A stretch of DNA of 64,000 bases from Rhizobium sp. BK376 (GCF_004341625.1 NZ_SLZG01000003.1:495045-559044), one strand, 5' to 3'; counted from the first letter of the stretch, positions 35,967 through 46,464 are shown. Notes: generated by a model not told the origin, from the letters alone. Translations and numbers: made by a program.

Positions 35967-36017
35967 ATGACGGGCGGGCGCCCGAATTACCCATCATTGT
36001 GCTGCGGCGTCGCGCAC

Positions 36018-36575
36018 TTACGGTCTCTGCGTCTCGAACTTCGGCCGCAAACCCAATGAGGCCAGCCCGTAGCGATGCTGCAGCCACAGCAGCAGAAAAC
36101 CGAACAGCGGGATGATGATGTCCATGTAGAAAATGACGCCCGCGTTGCCGGGAGCGAAATTGTGCTCCATGATCATCTGCCAAATATGTCCCGCAGCGGC
36201 GCCGAGCGTGAAGACGCTGGGACCGACGATGGCTGCGAGGCGCAGATCGAAGCTGCGGAATGCCGCGATGAAGCCGACGACGGCAAAACCGAGGCTCGCG
36301 GTCGCGACTTCGAATTGGAATGGGCTGTCTGCCCAACCGATGAAGGCGGCGGACATTCGCCCGAAAAAGGCATGCATGACAAAATTGTAGAAATTGCCAA
36401 CGCCAACGACCCAGAATACGTGCCAGGCAAGCAGCTTTTCGATGATGAACGACAGGCCGGCAGGTCTCGTCGCTCGCGCGATGGCGGCGATCGAAAACAA
36501 CAGGCCGCTGATGAGAAAGGTGAAGGAGTAGTTCGACGCGGCGAAGGAAATTGTCCCTTTGACAATGTCTGCCAT
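36018..36575 (-). CDS. integral membrane protein, unknown function (DUF6790-like)
   Basis: A 185-residue protein with about five hydrophobic helices. Conserved-looking polar residues in membrane context are G-N-F-Y-N-F-V-M-H, G-H-I-W-Q-M-I-M-E-H-N-F-A-P-G-N-A-G and D-I-I-I-P. His and Glu in the G-H-I-W stretch could bind a metal or cofactor. The ATG at 36575 follows GGAGG by seven bases; a GTG one codon earlier is possible. The family name DUF6790 is from memory and tentative. It shares strand and orientation with the next upstream gene (38-base gap), so both may be one operon. Confidence 0.7.
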   Translation of the reverse strand: MADIVKGTISFAASNYSFTFLISGLLFSIAAIARATRPAGLSFIIEKLLAWHVFWVVGVGNFYNFVMHAFFGRMSAAFIGWADSPFQFEVATASLGFAVVGFIAAFRSFDLRLAAIVGPSVFTLGAAAGHIWQMIMEHNFAPGNAGVIFYMDIIIPLFGFLLLWLQHRYGLASLGLRPKFETQRP

Positions 36576-36613
36576 CACGTTTCCTCCGGGTCGCCCTTTG
36601 GGCGAACGTCAAT

Positions 36614-37165
36614 TCAACTCGTGGCCTTTGCCCTTATGCTCTCGGGATACCATTGGGTAAATTTGACCGCTGCGACGAGTGCTGCGATCGTTGCGATGAT
36701 GCCGACCCGCTGCGGCAACGAGGGGACGTAGAGAAGCAGGAGATCGGCGATGACCATGACGACGAAGGCCAAGGCCCATACCGCCGTGATGATATAGTTC
36801 GTGCGGATGAATACCGGACTGTCCCAAAGCTCGCGGGGAACGCTTTCCCTTGCATATTGCAGAGTGAACGGCCGCCGAATCGCCATGGAAATGAGGACGA
36901 TGGAAAGGAGGCCCAGGTCGACTCGCAGCCTGACGGCCACGATCGGCCATGTCGGACTGGCAAGGATGGCGTAGAGCGCGAGCGCGGTAAACAGGATCAC
37001 CGTTCCGATCTCAAGCACCTTCGGGGCGCGACCGGGCGTCACGAGATCGCGGATGAGCATTGCTGCCGATACCACGGCGCCGGCAATCAGCCCTTCTGTC
37101 GCACCGACGAAATGGTCGACGACTGCGAAGACGACAAACGGAACGAAGGCCAGTACAATTCCCAT
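36614..37165 (-). CDS. integral membrane protein, unknown function
   Basis: A 183-residue protein with about six hydrophobic helices, starting M-G-I-V-L-A-F-V-P-F. Polar motifs are D-H-F-V-G-A-T-E-G, R-R-P-F-T-L-Q-Y-A-R-E-S-V-P and the R-T-N-Y-I-I-T-A-V-W segment. The ATG at 37165 follows GGAGG by six bases. The longer open frame to 37420 has no such signal. It appears to head the pair with the gene at 36018. Confidence 0.7.
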   Translation of the reverse strand: MGIVLAFVPFVVFAVVDHFVGATEGLIAGAVVSAAMLIRDLVTPGRAPKVLEIGTVILFTALALYAILASPTWPIVAVRLRVDLGLLSIVLISMAIRRPFTLQYARESVPRELWDSPVFIRTNYIITAVWALAFVVMVIADLLLLYVPSLPQRVGIIATIAALVAAVKFTQWYPESIRAKATS

Positions 37166-37494
37166 CACTTCCTCCGGCGCTGCGAAATGTCTGGGCTGGT
37201 CAGGTTTCCTTGCGCATCGGCCTTGGCCGAATGGCGAGCATCCGCTTGGGGGATGCTTCTGTCTATATGATGCTATAGGTAGAATATTAACGTACGAGCA
37301 AACGGCAGCGTTGTAAATGGAAATTCGGCGCAGGTCCCGAAGGATGGGGCAATATCCGCGAAGGCCCTTGCGTCCCAGTGGCGTTGGATTCTCCTTGCAA
37401 TTGGCGCTTTTTGACAGCATAGGGCGCTAGGAGGCAAATCTGCTCGTCCTTCGGCTTGTAGATTGCCGCAGAAACCATTCTCGGGGAGAAACGC
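37166..37494. other. divergent region before folD
   Basis: These 329 bases separate a reverse membrane-protein pair from forward folD. A weak promoter-like TTGACA (37411-37416) with a GCAAAT at 37434 may serve folD. A stem AGCATCC / GGATGCT lies near 37237-37256. Otherwise I see nothing. Confidence 0.4.
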
Positions 37495-38394
37495 GTGGCT
37501 GATGTGATCGACGGCAAGCAGGTTGCAGCTTCGGTAATCGATGAGGTCAAGGCCGCTGCGAGCGCCCTTGAGACGGAAACCGCCTTGAAGACGGGCCTTG
37601 CCGTCGTCATCGTCGGCGACGATCCGGCAAGCCACACCTATGTCGCTGCCAAGAGCCGCATGGCCAAGGAATGCGGCTTCAATTCCATCCAGCACACGCT
37701 GCCGGCCGAGACCACGCAGGAAGAGCTCGCAAGCCTTGTCGCCTCGCTCAATGCCGATCCCAAGGTCAACGGCATCCTCGTCCAGCTGCCGCTGCCAAAG
37801 CACCTGAACTCAGACGCCATCATCCAGTCGATCCTGCCGGAAAAGGATGTCGATGGCCTGCATGTCGTCAATGCCGGCAAGCTTGCGACCGGCGATCTCG
37901 CAACCGGCCTGATCTCCTGCACGCCGGCTGGCGCCATGCTCTTCGTGCGCCGCACCCATGGCGAGGACCTGTCGGGCCTGAACGCCGTCGTCATCGGCCG
38001 CTCCAACCTCTTCGGCAAGCCGATGGCGCAGCTTCTGCTCAATGCCAACGCGACCGTCACCATTGCCCATTCGCGCACCAAGGACCTGCCATCCGTCGCC
38101 CGCAACGCCGATATCCTGGTCGCCGCCGTCGGTCGTCCGGAAATGGTGAGGGCCGATTGGGTAAAGCCCGGTGCAACCGTCATTGACGTCGGTATCAACC
38201 GCATCGATGCGCCGGAGCGCGGCGAGGGCAAGAGCCGCCTCGTCGGCGACGTCGCCTTTGCGGAATGCGCCGAAGTCGCCTCCGTCATCACCCCGGTCCC
38301 GGGTGGCGTCGGTCCGATGACGATCGCCATGCTGATGGCAAACACCGTCATCGCCGCCTACCGCGCCGCCGGGAAGGTCGCGCCGAAGTTTTGA
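37495..38394 (+). CDS. folD: bifunctional methylene-THF dehydrogenase/cyclohydrolase FolD
   Basis: FolD interconverts 5,10-methylene-, methenyl- and 10-formyl-tetrahydrofolate with NADP. The 299-residue protein has the family motifs S-H-T-Y-V-A-A-K (catalytic Lys), [21 protein letters not shown] for NADP and the end [10 protein letters not shown]. The start is a GTG with GGGGAGAA four bases upstream. Length is normal. Single-gene unit; a mosaic repeat follows. Confidence 0.97.
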   Translation: MADVIDGKQVAASVIDEVKAAASALETETALKTGLAVVIVGDDPASHTYVAAKSRMAKECGFNSIQHTLPAETTQEELASLVASLNADPKVNGILVQLPLPKHLNSDAIIQSILPEKDVDGLHVVNAGKLATGDLATGLISCTPAGAMLFVRRTHGEDLSGLNAVVIGRSNLFGKPMAQLLLNANATVTIAHSRTKDLPSVARNADILVAAVGRPEMVRADWVKPGATVIDVGINRIDAPERGEGKSRLVGDVAFAECAEVASVITPVPGGVGPMTIAMLMANTVIAAYRAAGKVAPKF

Positions 38395-38430
38395 TGGTGG
38401 CTGGCGAGACTGCCGATAGGGCGCGTGGGA

Positions 38431-38590
38431 ACCCCTCATCCGCCCTTCGGGCACCTTCTCCCCAAGGGGAGAAGAGGGGCGCGGCGCCCGAGTCGCTCAC
38501 TCCTCAACGGTAGAAATCGGCGAAGCGCCGCCACTTGTCTCTTCTCCCCTTGGGGAGAAGTGCCGGAGCGATAGCGAGGCGATGAGGGGT
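38431..38590. repeat. RIME-like palindromic mosaic element, copy 1
   Basis: Outer arms ACCCCTCATC (38431-38440) and GATGAGGGGT (38581-38590) are exact inverted repeats. Inside are two perfect 20-base palindromes, CTTCTCCCCAAGGGGAGAAG (38455-38474) and CTTCTCCCCTTGGGGAGAAG (38541-38560). This plan fits the rhizobial intergenic mosaic elements (RIME). It lies between convergent folD and aglR and could act as bidirectional terminator. Confidence 0.85.
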
Positions 38591-38641
38591 CCCCACGGTC
38601 ACACGCCTACTTTGAATTTTTGCGTCGCATTACAAGTCACT

Positions 38642-39667
38642 TCACCCCGCCGGCGCCGCCCCCGTAGACGCCCGCACGATCAGCTCCGCCTTCCACAATT
38701 CCTGTTCCGGATAGCTGCCGAGATCCTTGATCTGGCCGATCAGACGCTCGGCGATGCGCACGCCCGCGGCGCGCAGCGGCGAGCGGGTGGTCGTCAGCGG
38801 AACGGAGAAATTTTCCGGTTTCAAGAGCGGCAGCACGTCGTCATGGGCAATCAGCGAGATATCCTCGCCGAGTTTCAGGCCGGCCTGGTTGATGATGCGG
38901 ATGGCGCCGAGCGCAAGCACCGTGCTCGAACAGAGGATGGCCGTCGGCCGCTCGGGTAGCTGCAGGAAGCGCTCCATGGCAAACAGCCCCTGTTCGTCCG
39001 TCATTGCGGTGTGGGTAACACAGGCCTCGTCAAGCGTCAGCCCTCGTTCGGCAAGGGCAGCACTCACGCCCATCTTCCGGCGGATCGCGAAGTCGAGATG
39101 CTCTGGCCCGTTCATGACGGCGAACCGGCGATGTCCGAGCTGGAGCAGCAGTTTCGTCGCGTCGTAGAAGGCCGCCTCGTTGTCGATGTCGAGATAGGGA
39201 TAGTCCGGCTCGCTGCCGATTGAGCGGCCATGCACGACAAAAGGGATGGACAGCGATTTCAGCATGTCGAGCCGCGGATCGTGGCCGCGCATATAGGCGA
39301 CGAACAACGCGTCCACGTTGCCGCTGATCGCAAGCCGCCGGAGCGCACCCACTTCGTCGTTCGGGTCGGCGGGGGTGATGACGAAGTGAAAGTCGTGCCG
39401 CAGCGCCTCCTCGCCAAGGCCGGTCAGGAACTCGCCGAAATGCACGTCGGAGGGATGGCCGGGCGCCGTCGGCATGACGAGGCCGAGCGACCCGGCCTTT
39501 CCGGTCGCCAGCCGTTGTGCGGCCTTGTTGGGACGATATCCTGTCTCGCGGACAGCCTGAAGCACGCGTTCGCGCGTTTCTCTGTTGACTTCCGGATATC
39601 CGTTGAGGGCGCGGCTGACTGTGGTCTGCGACAGGCCTAACATTTGCGATAGCTGCTTCAGATTCAC
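38642..39667 (-). CDS. aglR: LacI-family repressor of the agl operon, AglR
   Basis: A 341-residue LacI/GalR regulator with the N-terminal helix-turn-helix N-L-K-Q-L-S-Q-M-L-G-L-S-Q-T-T-V-S-R-A-L and a hinge R-P-N-K-A-A-Q-R-L-A, then a periplasmic-binding-like effector domain. I start at GTG 39667, which follows AGAGGA by nine bases and gives the usual M-N-L-K-Q-L; a TTG at 39676 overlaps its own ribosome site. It diverges from aglE, and two AAAGCGCTTT palindromes lie between them, so it likely represses both directions until an alpha-glucoside binds. Confidence 0.9.
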   Translation of the reverse strand: MNLKQLSQMLGLSQTTVSRALNGYPEVNRETRERVLQAVRETGYRPNKAAQRLATGKAGSLGLVMPTAPGHPSDVHFGEFLTGLGEEALRHDFHFVITPADPNDEVGALRRLAISGNVDALFVAYMRGHDPRLDMLKSLSIPFVVHGRSIGSEPDYPYLDIDNEAAFYDATKLLLQLGHRRFAVMNGPEHLDFAIRRKMGVSAALAERGLTLDEACVTHTAMTDEQGLFAMERFLQLPERPTAILCSSTVLALGAIRIINQAGLKLGEDISLIAHDDVLPLLKPENFSVPLTTTRSPLRAAGVRIAERLIGQIKDLGSYPEQELWKAELIVRASTGAAPAG

Positions 39668-39748
39668 GGCCTGCAATCCTCTTCCCGGCGCGCATGAACG
39701 TCTTCGAAACGTTACGAGCCGCGCTGCTTCAGCGCCTTAACGTCTTCC

Positions 39749-39791
39749 AAAGCGCTTTAAAATATGTAGCACGCGAACGGCTTGACTCAAG
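39749..39791 (-). promoter_or_regulatory. aglR promoter with LacI-type operator
   Basis: Read on the reverse strand: CTTGAG (39791-39786), 17 bases, TACATA (39768-39763), then operator AAAGCGCTTT (39758-39749) just downstream of the presumed start point. This suggests autoregulation of aglR. Confidence 0.6.
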
Positions 39792-39870
39792 AAAAATCGC
39801 TCCATATTTCCGTTTAATCGATGCTGCATTGCGAGATTTCCGCTGCATAACGGTCGATTTCGCAAATTCA

Positions 39871-39922
39871 CTTGACTTCAAACGCGCCTCAGTAGAATGA
39901 ATTTAGTAGCCAAAGCGCTTTG
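39871..39922 (+). promoter_or_regulatory. aglE promoter with LacI-type operator
   Basis: CTTGAC (39871-39876), 16 bases, TAGAAT (39893-39898) fits the alphaproteobacterial housekeeping promoter. The 12-base palindrome CAAAGCGCTTTG (39911-39922) covers the likely start point, the usual place for a LacI-type roadblock. It is the same core as the aglR site. Confidence 0.7.
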
Positions 39923-39982
39923 AGGAATTGCGCATTTTGAGCTTTGGGGGACGATCCCCTTATGTGATGGGAGGTTGATCAC

Positions 39983-41344
39983 ATGAAGAAGATACTTTTG
40001 CTGAGCGTTGCCGTGGCGGCAATGGTCGCCGGCACCGCATCCGCCGCCGACCTGAAATTTCCGCCTGGCCAGGATTCCAAGTTCAACTGGAAGAGCTATG
40101 ACGATTTCAAGGCCGGCCATGCCGACCTGAAGGGTCAGGAACTGACCATCTTCGGCCCGTGGCGCGGCGAAGACGAAGCGCTGTTCACCAGCGTTCTCAA
40201 TTATTTCACCGAAGCGACCGGCGTGAACGCCAAGTATTCCTCCTCCGAAAACTATGAGCAGCAGATCGTCATCGACACGCAGGCCGGTTCGCCGCCGAAT
40301 GTCGCGATCCTGCCGCAGCCGGGTCTTCTGGCAAACCTCGCAAGTCAGGGGCACCTGACGCCGCTCGGCGACGACCTGGCAAAGTGGGTCAAGGACAATT
40401 ACGGCGCCGGCGACAGCTGGGTCGGCTATGGCACCTACAAGGGCAAGGACGGCAAGGAAGCCTTCTATGCCTTCCCCTACAAGGCCGACCTGAAGTCGCT
40501 CGTCTGGTACGTGCCGGAAAACTTCAAGGAAGGCGGCTACCAGATCCCGACCACCCTGGAGGACCTTGAAAAGCTGACCGACCAGATCGCCAAGGACGGC
40601 GGCGTTCCCTGGTGCATCGGCCTCGGCTCGGGCGGCGCCACGGGCTGGCCGGCAACCGACTGGGTCGAAGACATCATGCTGCGCATCAACACGCCGCAGG
40701 ACTACGACAACTGGACCACCAACGAGCTGAAGTTCAACGATCCGAAGGTCGTTGCCGCGATCGACGAGTTCGGCAAGTTCGCCAAGAACCCGAAATATGT
40801 CGACGGTGGCGTTGCGGCCGTAGCATCGACCGACTTCCGCGATAGCCCGAAGGGCCTCTTTGCGGTTCCGCCGAAGTGCTACATGCACAAGCAGGCCTCG
40901 TTCATCCCAAGCTTCTTCCCTGAAGGCACGAAGCTCGGCCAGGATGCGGACTTCTTCTACTTCCCGCCCGCCGCTGCCCATCCGGAACTCGGCAAGCCTG
41001 TCCTCGGCGCCGGTACGCTTGCGACGATCACGAAGGATTCGCCGGCCGCTCGCGCCTTCATCCAGTTCCTGCAGACGCCGATTGCTCAGGAAATCTGGAT
41101 GGCGCAATCAGGCTTCCTGACCCCTTACAAGGGCGTCAATAAGGCTGCCTATGCCAACGACACGCTCCGCAAGGAAGGTGAACTCCTGACGACGGCAACG
41201 ACCTTCCGCTTCGACGGCTCGGACCTGATGCCCGGCAAGATCGGCGCAGGTTCCTTCTGGACCGGCATGGTCGATTTCGTCGGCGGCAAGTCGGCGCAGG
41301 AAGCTGGCGACGCCATCCAGAAGTCCTGGGACGGCATCAAGTAA
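39983..41344 (+). CDS. aglE: alpha-glucoside ABC transporter binding protein AglE
   Basis: Periplasmic solute-binding protein of the ABC importer for sucrose, maltose, trehalose and related alpha-glucosides in rhizobia. The 453-residue precursor has a signal peptide (M-K-K-I-L-L-L-S-V-A, cleavage near A-S-A-A-D at 20-25) and a family 1 extracellular binding domain. Directly upstream are promoter and operator; a stable hairpin follows the stop. Identification rests on the whole aglR-aglEFGAK order. Confidence 0.93.
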   Translation: MKKILLLSVAVAAMVAGTASAADLKFPPGQDSKFNWKSYDDFKAGHADLKGQELTIFGPWRGEDEALFTSVLNYFTEATGVNAKYSSSENYEQQIVIDTQAGSPPNVAILPQPGLLANLASQGHLTPLGDDLAKWVKDNYGAGDSWVGYGTYKGKDGKEAFYAFPYKADLKSLVWYVPENFKEGGYQIPTTLEDLEKLTDQIAKDGGVPWCIGLGSGGATGWPATDWVEDIMLRINTPQDYDNWTTNELKFNDPKVVAAIDEFGKFAKNPKYVDGGVAAVASTDFRDSPKGLFAVPPKCYMHKQASFIPSFFPEGTKLGQDADFFYFPPAAAHPELGKPVLGAGTLATITKDSPAARAFIQFLQTPIAQEIWMAQSGFLTPYKGVNKAAYANDTLRKEGELLTTATTFRFDGSDLMPGKIGAGSFWTGMVDFVGGKSAQEAGDAIQKSWDGIK

Positions 41345-41360
41345 GCATCTCATCGCTCAA

Positions 41361-41389
41361 ATCACCGGTCACGTGGGGTGGCCGGTGAT
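41361..41389 (+). promoter_or_regulatory. hairpin between aglE and aglF
   Basis: ATCACCGGTCAC pairs with GTGGCCGGTGAT (one T-G pair) over a five-base loop, with no T-run. Such stems after a binding-protein gene often protect its mRNA and give more binding protein than permease. Confidence 0.75.
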
Positions 41390-41436
41390 CTCGCCTGCCG
41401 CGACTGCCAATAAAAACGAGATAAGGGGAGGGGTGG

Positions 41437-42447
41437 ATGCTTTCGCAAATCCTGTCGGCCTTGGGGGCCGTCGTGCTTGGAGTGGGCGCCTGCGTGCTCT
41501 ATTTCTGGGCCTCGAACAAGTTGCTCGACATGGCGCTGCCGGACAAGGGGGATGTCCAGGTGGCTTCGCGCAATCTGCGCTATCGTTCGGTCATTCGCCC
41601 CTGGCTCTTTCTCGGGCCGGCGCTGATCCTGCTGGCCGTCTATCTCGTCTATCCCGTCATCGCGACCTTCATCCTGTCCTTCTACGATCGCAACGGCGCT
41701 CAGTTCGTCGGTCTTGCCAATTATCACTGGGCGATCAACGACGATGAATTCCGCCAGTCGATCTTCAATAACATCCTCTGGCTCGCCGTCGTCCCGGCCG
41801 CCTGCACCTTCTTCGGCCTCGTCATCGCCGTCATGACAGACCGCATCTGGTGGGGCAATATCGCCAAGAGCATCGTCTTCATGCCGATGGCGATTTCCTT
41901 CGTAGGCGCATCCGTCATCTGGAAGTTCATCTACGAGTATCGCGGCGGCAACGACGTGCAGATCGGCCTCCTGAACGCCATCGTCCAGCTCTTCGGCGGC
42001 ACGCCTGAAGTCTGGATCTCGGTACCCTTCTGGAACAATTTCTTCCTGATGATCATCCTGATCTGGATCCAGACAGGTTTTGCCATGGTCATCCTGTCAG
42101 CGGCCCTGCGCGGCATTCCGGAAGAGACCATCGAGGCTGCCGTCATCGATGGCGCCAATGGTTGGCAGATCTTCTGGAAGATCATGGTGCCGCAGGTCTG
42201 GGGCACGATCGCCGTCGTCTGGACGACGATCACCATTCTCGTGCTCAAGGTCTTCGATATCGTGCTGACCATGACCAATGGTCAGTGGAACACGATGGTT
42301 CTCGCCAATCTCATGTTCAACTGGCTGTTCCGTGGCGGCGGCGATAGCGGCCGAAGCGCCGTCATCGCGCTGATCATCATGCTCGCCGTCACGCCGATCA
42401 TGATCTGGAACGTGCGTCGCGCCAATCGCGAACTGGGAGGGCGCTAA
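41437..42447 (+). CDS. aglF: alpha-glucoside ABC transporter permease AglF
   Basis: A 336-residue inner-membrane permease of the MalF type with about seven to eight helices. The cytoplasmic EAA loop, which docks the ATPase, reads E-A-A-V-I-D-G-A-N-G-W-Q-I-F-W-K-I. The N-terminal helix is followed by a short polar section, then the six-helix core. aglG begins two bases after its stop. Confidence 0.95.
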   Translation: MLSQILSALGAVVLGVGACVLYFWASNKLLDMALPDKGDVQVASRNLRYRSVIRPWLFLGPALILLAVYLVYPVIATFILSFYDRNGAQFVGLANYHWAINDDEFRQSIFNNILWLAVVPAACTFFGLVIAVMTDRIWWGNIAKSIVFMPMAISFVGASVIWKFIYEYRGGNDVQIGLLNAIVQLFGGTPEVWISVPFWNNFFLMIILIWIQTGFAMVILSAALRGIPEETIEAAVIDGANGWQIFWKIMVPQVWGTIAVVWTTITILVLKVFDIVLTMTNGQWNTMVLANLMFNWLFRGGGDSGRSAVIALIIMLAVTPIMIWNVRRANRELGGR

Positions 42448-42448
42448 G

Positions 42449-43609
42449 ATGCAGGCCACATCAAGCCTTCGCCGCATCGGTGCGGCGCGCCTCTTCGTCC
42501 ACCTCGTCGTCCTCATCATCGTCATCATCTGGCTGGTGCCGACGCTCGGCATCTTCGTCAGCGCGCTGCGCGACAAGGATCAGATCACCGTCTCCGGCTG
42601 GTGGACGGCATTTGCCGGTTCCTCGCAGATGTCGGCCGTTCGTCTCGCGGGCGGCGACAAGGCGCAGCAGGACGGCGCCAATTATGTCATCTCCGGTTCC
42701 GTCTTTGGTCCCGGTGGTGGCGGCACCGTTCGCTCATTCGGCACGCGCGTCCAGGCGCCCTCGGCCTACGAGGCCGGAACGACTGCCGATCTTGGCGATG
42801 GCGAAACGCTGCTGATCAACAGCGACGGCACCTATCGCTACAGCAAGAACGCCCCCTTCGGCGACGCAAGCGGCCGGCGCGTCTATCTCTCCGTTGCGAC
42901 CCCGCCGAAATTCACCATGCAAAACTACAAGAACGTTCTGACGAGCGAGGGCATCGGCCAGTCCTTCATCAACTCGCTGACAGTCACGATCCCGGCCACG
43001 ATCATCCCGATCCTGGTCGCAGCCTTCGCCGCCTATGCGCTCGCCTGGATGGAGTTTCCCGGGCGTGCGCTGTTGATTGCGGTCGTGGTCGGCCTCATCG
43101 TCGTGCCGCTGCAGATGTCGCTGATCCCGCTTCTTCGCATCTATAACGAGATCGGCCAGCTCTTCGGTGTGCCTTCCAAGACCTATCCGGGCATATGGCT
43201 GGCGCACACCGCCTTCGGCATGCCGCTCGCCATCTATCTGCTGCGCGCCTATATCGCCGGCCTGCCGCGCGAGATCATCGAATCCGCCCGTGTCGATGGC
43301 GCCAGCGATTTCGATATCTTCGTGAAGATCATCCTGCCGCTGTCTTTCCCCGCGCTCGCCTCCTTCGCGATCTTCCAGTTCCTGTGGGTCTGGAACGACC
43401 TTTTGATCGCCATGGTCTTCCTCGGCACCGACAAGGACCATCTGGTTCTAACAGGGGCGCTCAACGCGCTGCTCGGTTCGCGCGGCGGCAATTGGGAAAT
43501 CCTGACGGCCTCGGCCTTCGTCACCATCGTAGTCCCGCTCCTCGTCTTCTTCGGTCTGCAGCGCTATCTCGTGCGCGGTCTGCTTGCCGGGTCGGTGAAG
43601 GGGGGCTGA
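42449..43609 (+). CDS. aglG: alpha-glucoside ABC transporter permease AglG
   Basis: A 386-residue MalG-type permease. The EAA loop is E-S-A-R-V-D-G-A-S-D-F-D-I-F-V-K-I. Between helices 1 and 2 there is an insert of about 110 residues (about 45-155), probably periplasmic, which makes it longer than MalG (about 296); this is usual for AglG. Pairs with AglF. Confidence 0.95.
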   Translation: MQATSSLRRIGAARLFVHLVVLIIVIIWLVPTLGIFVSALRDKDQITVSGWWTAFAGSSQMSAVRLAGGDKAQQDGANYVISGSVFGPGGGGTVRSFGTRVQAPSAYEAGTTADLGDGETLLINSDGTYRYSKNAPFGDASGRRVYLSVATPPKFTMQNYKNVLTSEGIGQSFINSLTVTIPATIIPILVAAFAAYALAWMEFPGRALLIAVVVGLIVVPLQMSLIPLLRIYNEIGQLFGVPSKTYPGIWLAHTAFGMPLAIYLLRAYIAGLPREIIESARVDGASDFDIFVKIILPLSFPALASFAIFQFLWVWNDLLIAMVFLGTDKDHLVLTGALNALLGSRGGNWEILTASAFVTIVVPLLVFFGLQRYLVRGLLAGSVKGG

Positions 43610-43642
43610 TCCATAATCCGCATTGATACAGGACACTAAGTA

Positions 43643-45295
43643 ATGAGCGTTGCCCCTCAATCCCTCTCGGCACCTGATAAGGACTGGTGGCGTGGTGCTG
43701 TGATCTACCAGATCTATCCGCGCTCCTATCAGGACAGCAACGGCGACGGCATCGGTGATCTGAAGGGCATCGCCGCGCGCCTGCCGCATGTGGCGGGCCT
43801 CGGCGCTGATGCCATCTGGATCTCGCCGTTCTTCATGTCGCCGATGCGGGATTTCGGTTACGACGTGTCCGATTACGAAGATGTCGACCCGATCTTCGGC
43901 ACGCTTGCCGATTTCGATAGCCTGATCGCGGAGGCACACCGTCTCGGTATCAAGGTTCTGATCGATCTCGTCATTTCTCACAGCTCCGACCGCCATCCCT
44001 GGTTCGTCGAAAGCCGCTCCAGCAAGGGCAACAAGAAGGCCGACTGGTACGTCTGGAGCGATGCGAAGCCGGACGGCACGCCGCCGAACAATTGGCTGTC
44101 GATCTTCGGCGGCTCCGCCTGGGCCTGGGACCCCACCCGCATGCAATATTACATGCACAACTTCCTGGTCTCGCAGCCCGATCTCAATCTGCACAATCCC
44201 GAGGTCCAGGACCGCCTGCTGGAGGTCGTGCGCTTCTGGCTCGACCGCGGTGTCGACGGCTTCCGGCTGGATACGATCAACTTCTACTTCCATGACCGCG
44301 AACTGCGCGACAATCCGGCGCTGGAGGTATCCCGCCGCAATGCGTCGACGGCGCCGGCGGTCAATCCCTACAATTTTCAGGAACATGTCTACGACAAGAA
44401 CCGCCCGGAGAACCTCGCCTTCCTGAAGCGCTTCCGCGCCGTGCTCGAGGAATATCCGGCGATCGCAGCGGTCGGCGAAGTCGGCGACAGCCAGCGCGGC
44501 CTTGAGATCGTCGGCGAATACACGTCAGGCGGCGACAAGATGCACATGTGCTACGCCTTCGAATTCCTGGCGCCCGATCCGCTCTCGCCGGAGCGCGTCG
44601 AGGAGGTCATGCAGGATTTCGGCAAGGCGGCTCCTGATGGCTGGGCTTGCTGGGCATTCTCCAACCACGACGTGATGCGCTATGTCAGCCGCTGGGGCAG
44701 CCTGGTTGCCGATCGCGACAGTTTCGCCAAGCTCTATTCCTCGATCCTGATGACGCTGCGTGGCTCCGTCTGCCTCTATCAGGGCGAGGAACTGGGCCTC
44801 ACCGAAGCCGATCTCGCCTATCAGGATCTGCAGGACCCTTATGGCATCCAGTTCTGGCCGGAATTCAAGGGTCGCGACGGCTGCCGCACCCCGATGGTCT
44901 GGGACAGCCAGGTCGCACAGGGCGGCTTCTCGACAGTCAAGCCCTGGCTCCCGGTGCCGGTCGAGCACATCCTGCGCGCCGTCAGCGTCCAGAGCGGCGA
45001 CGAGAATTCGGTGCTGGAGCACTATCGCCGCTTCATCGGCTTCAGAAAGCAATACCCTGCCTTCGCCAAGGGCGAGATCGCCTTCTTCGAGCCGCAGGGC
45101 GACGCGCTGCTTTACACCCGCACCTACGGCAACGAGACCATCCTTTGCGTCTTCAACATGGGTGCGGCAGAGACGCTGACCGAACTGCCCGATGGAAACT
45201 GGCAGGCTTTGTCAGGGCACGGATTTGCGAGCAACAACTACGGCAACAAGATCGATATTCCGGCCTGGGGAGCTTACTTCGCGCGTCTGGCCTAG
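43643..45295 (+). CDS. aglA: alpha-glucosidase AglA (GH13)
   Basis: A 550-residue cytoplasmic glycoside hydrolase family 13 enzyme that splits imported alpha-glucosides to glucose plus sugar. Conserved regions: D-L-V-I-S-H-S-S-D, D-G-F-R-L-D-T-I-N (nucleophile Asp), A-V-G-E-V-G-D (acid/base Glu) and F-S-N-H-D-V (third acid). No signal peptide. The product feeds the zwf-pgl-edd genes nearby. Its TAG stop coincides with the first bases of a repeat. Confidence 0.95.
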   Translation: MSVAPQSLSAPDKDWWRGAVIYQIYPRSYQDSNGDGIGDLKGIAARLPHVAGLGADAIWISPFFMSPMRDFGYDVSDYEDVDPIFGTLADFDSLIAEAHRLGIKVLIDLVISHSSDRHPWFVESRSSKGNKKADWYVWSDAKPDGTPPNNWLSIFGGSAWAWDPTRMQYYMHNFLVSQPDLNLHNPEVQDRLLEVVRFWLDRGVDGFRLDTINFYFHDRELRDNPALEVSRRNASTAPAVNPYNFQEHVYDKNRPENLAFLKRFRAVLEEYPAIAAVGEVGDSQRGLEIVGEYTSGGDKMHMCYAFEFLAPDPLSPERVEEVMQDFGKAAPDGWACWAFSNHDVMRYVSRWGSLVADRDSFAKLYSSILMTLRGSVCLYQGEELGLTEADLAYQDLQDPYGIQFWPEFKGRDGCRTPMVWDSQVAQGGFSTVKPWLPVPVEHILRAVSVQSGDENSVLEHYRRFIGFRKQYPAFAKGEIAFFEPQGDALLYTRTYGNETILCVFNMGAAETLTELPDGNWQALSGHGFASNNYGNKIDIPAWGAYFARLA

Positions 45296-45341
45296 AGCAA
45301 TTCCAGCAAAAGTGTGAAACGGTTTTGCGTCTGGAATTGCG
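45293..45341. repeat. rhizobial palindromic repeat at aglA 3' end
   Basis: GCAATTCCAG (45297-45306) and CTGGAATTGC (45331-45340) are exact inverted arms; inside, CAAAA (45307-45311) pairs with TTTTG (45323-45327) with a three-base bulge. This type of short palindrome, often preceded by TAGA, is common in rhizobial genomes. Here the TAG at 45293-45295 is the aglA stop codon. It may act on mRNA stability between aglA and aglK. Confidence 0.8.
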
Positions 45342-45375
45342 CAAAGCCAAAAATATCAAGGGGAGGGGAGAGGGC

Positions 45376-46464
<1,089 letters not shown>

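Noticed and set aside
37166..37420. 85-residue extension of the membrane protein at 36614
   Set aside because: Non-hydrophobic, unlike the rest; ATG 37165 follows a GGAGG site.
44647..45375. N-terminal extension of AglK by 243 residues
   Set aside because: The extension overlaps aglA in another frame and has no ABC motif; ATG 45376 has a good ribosome site and gives the family-length protein.
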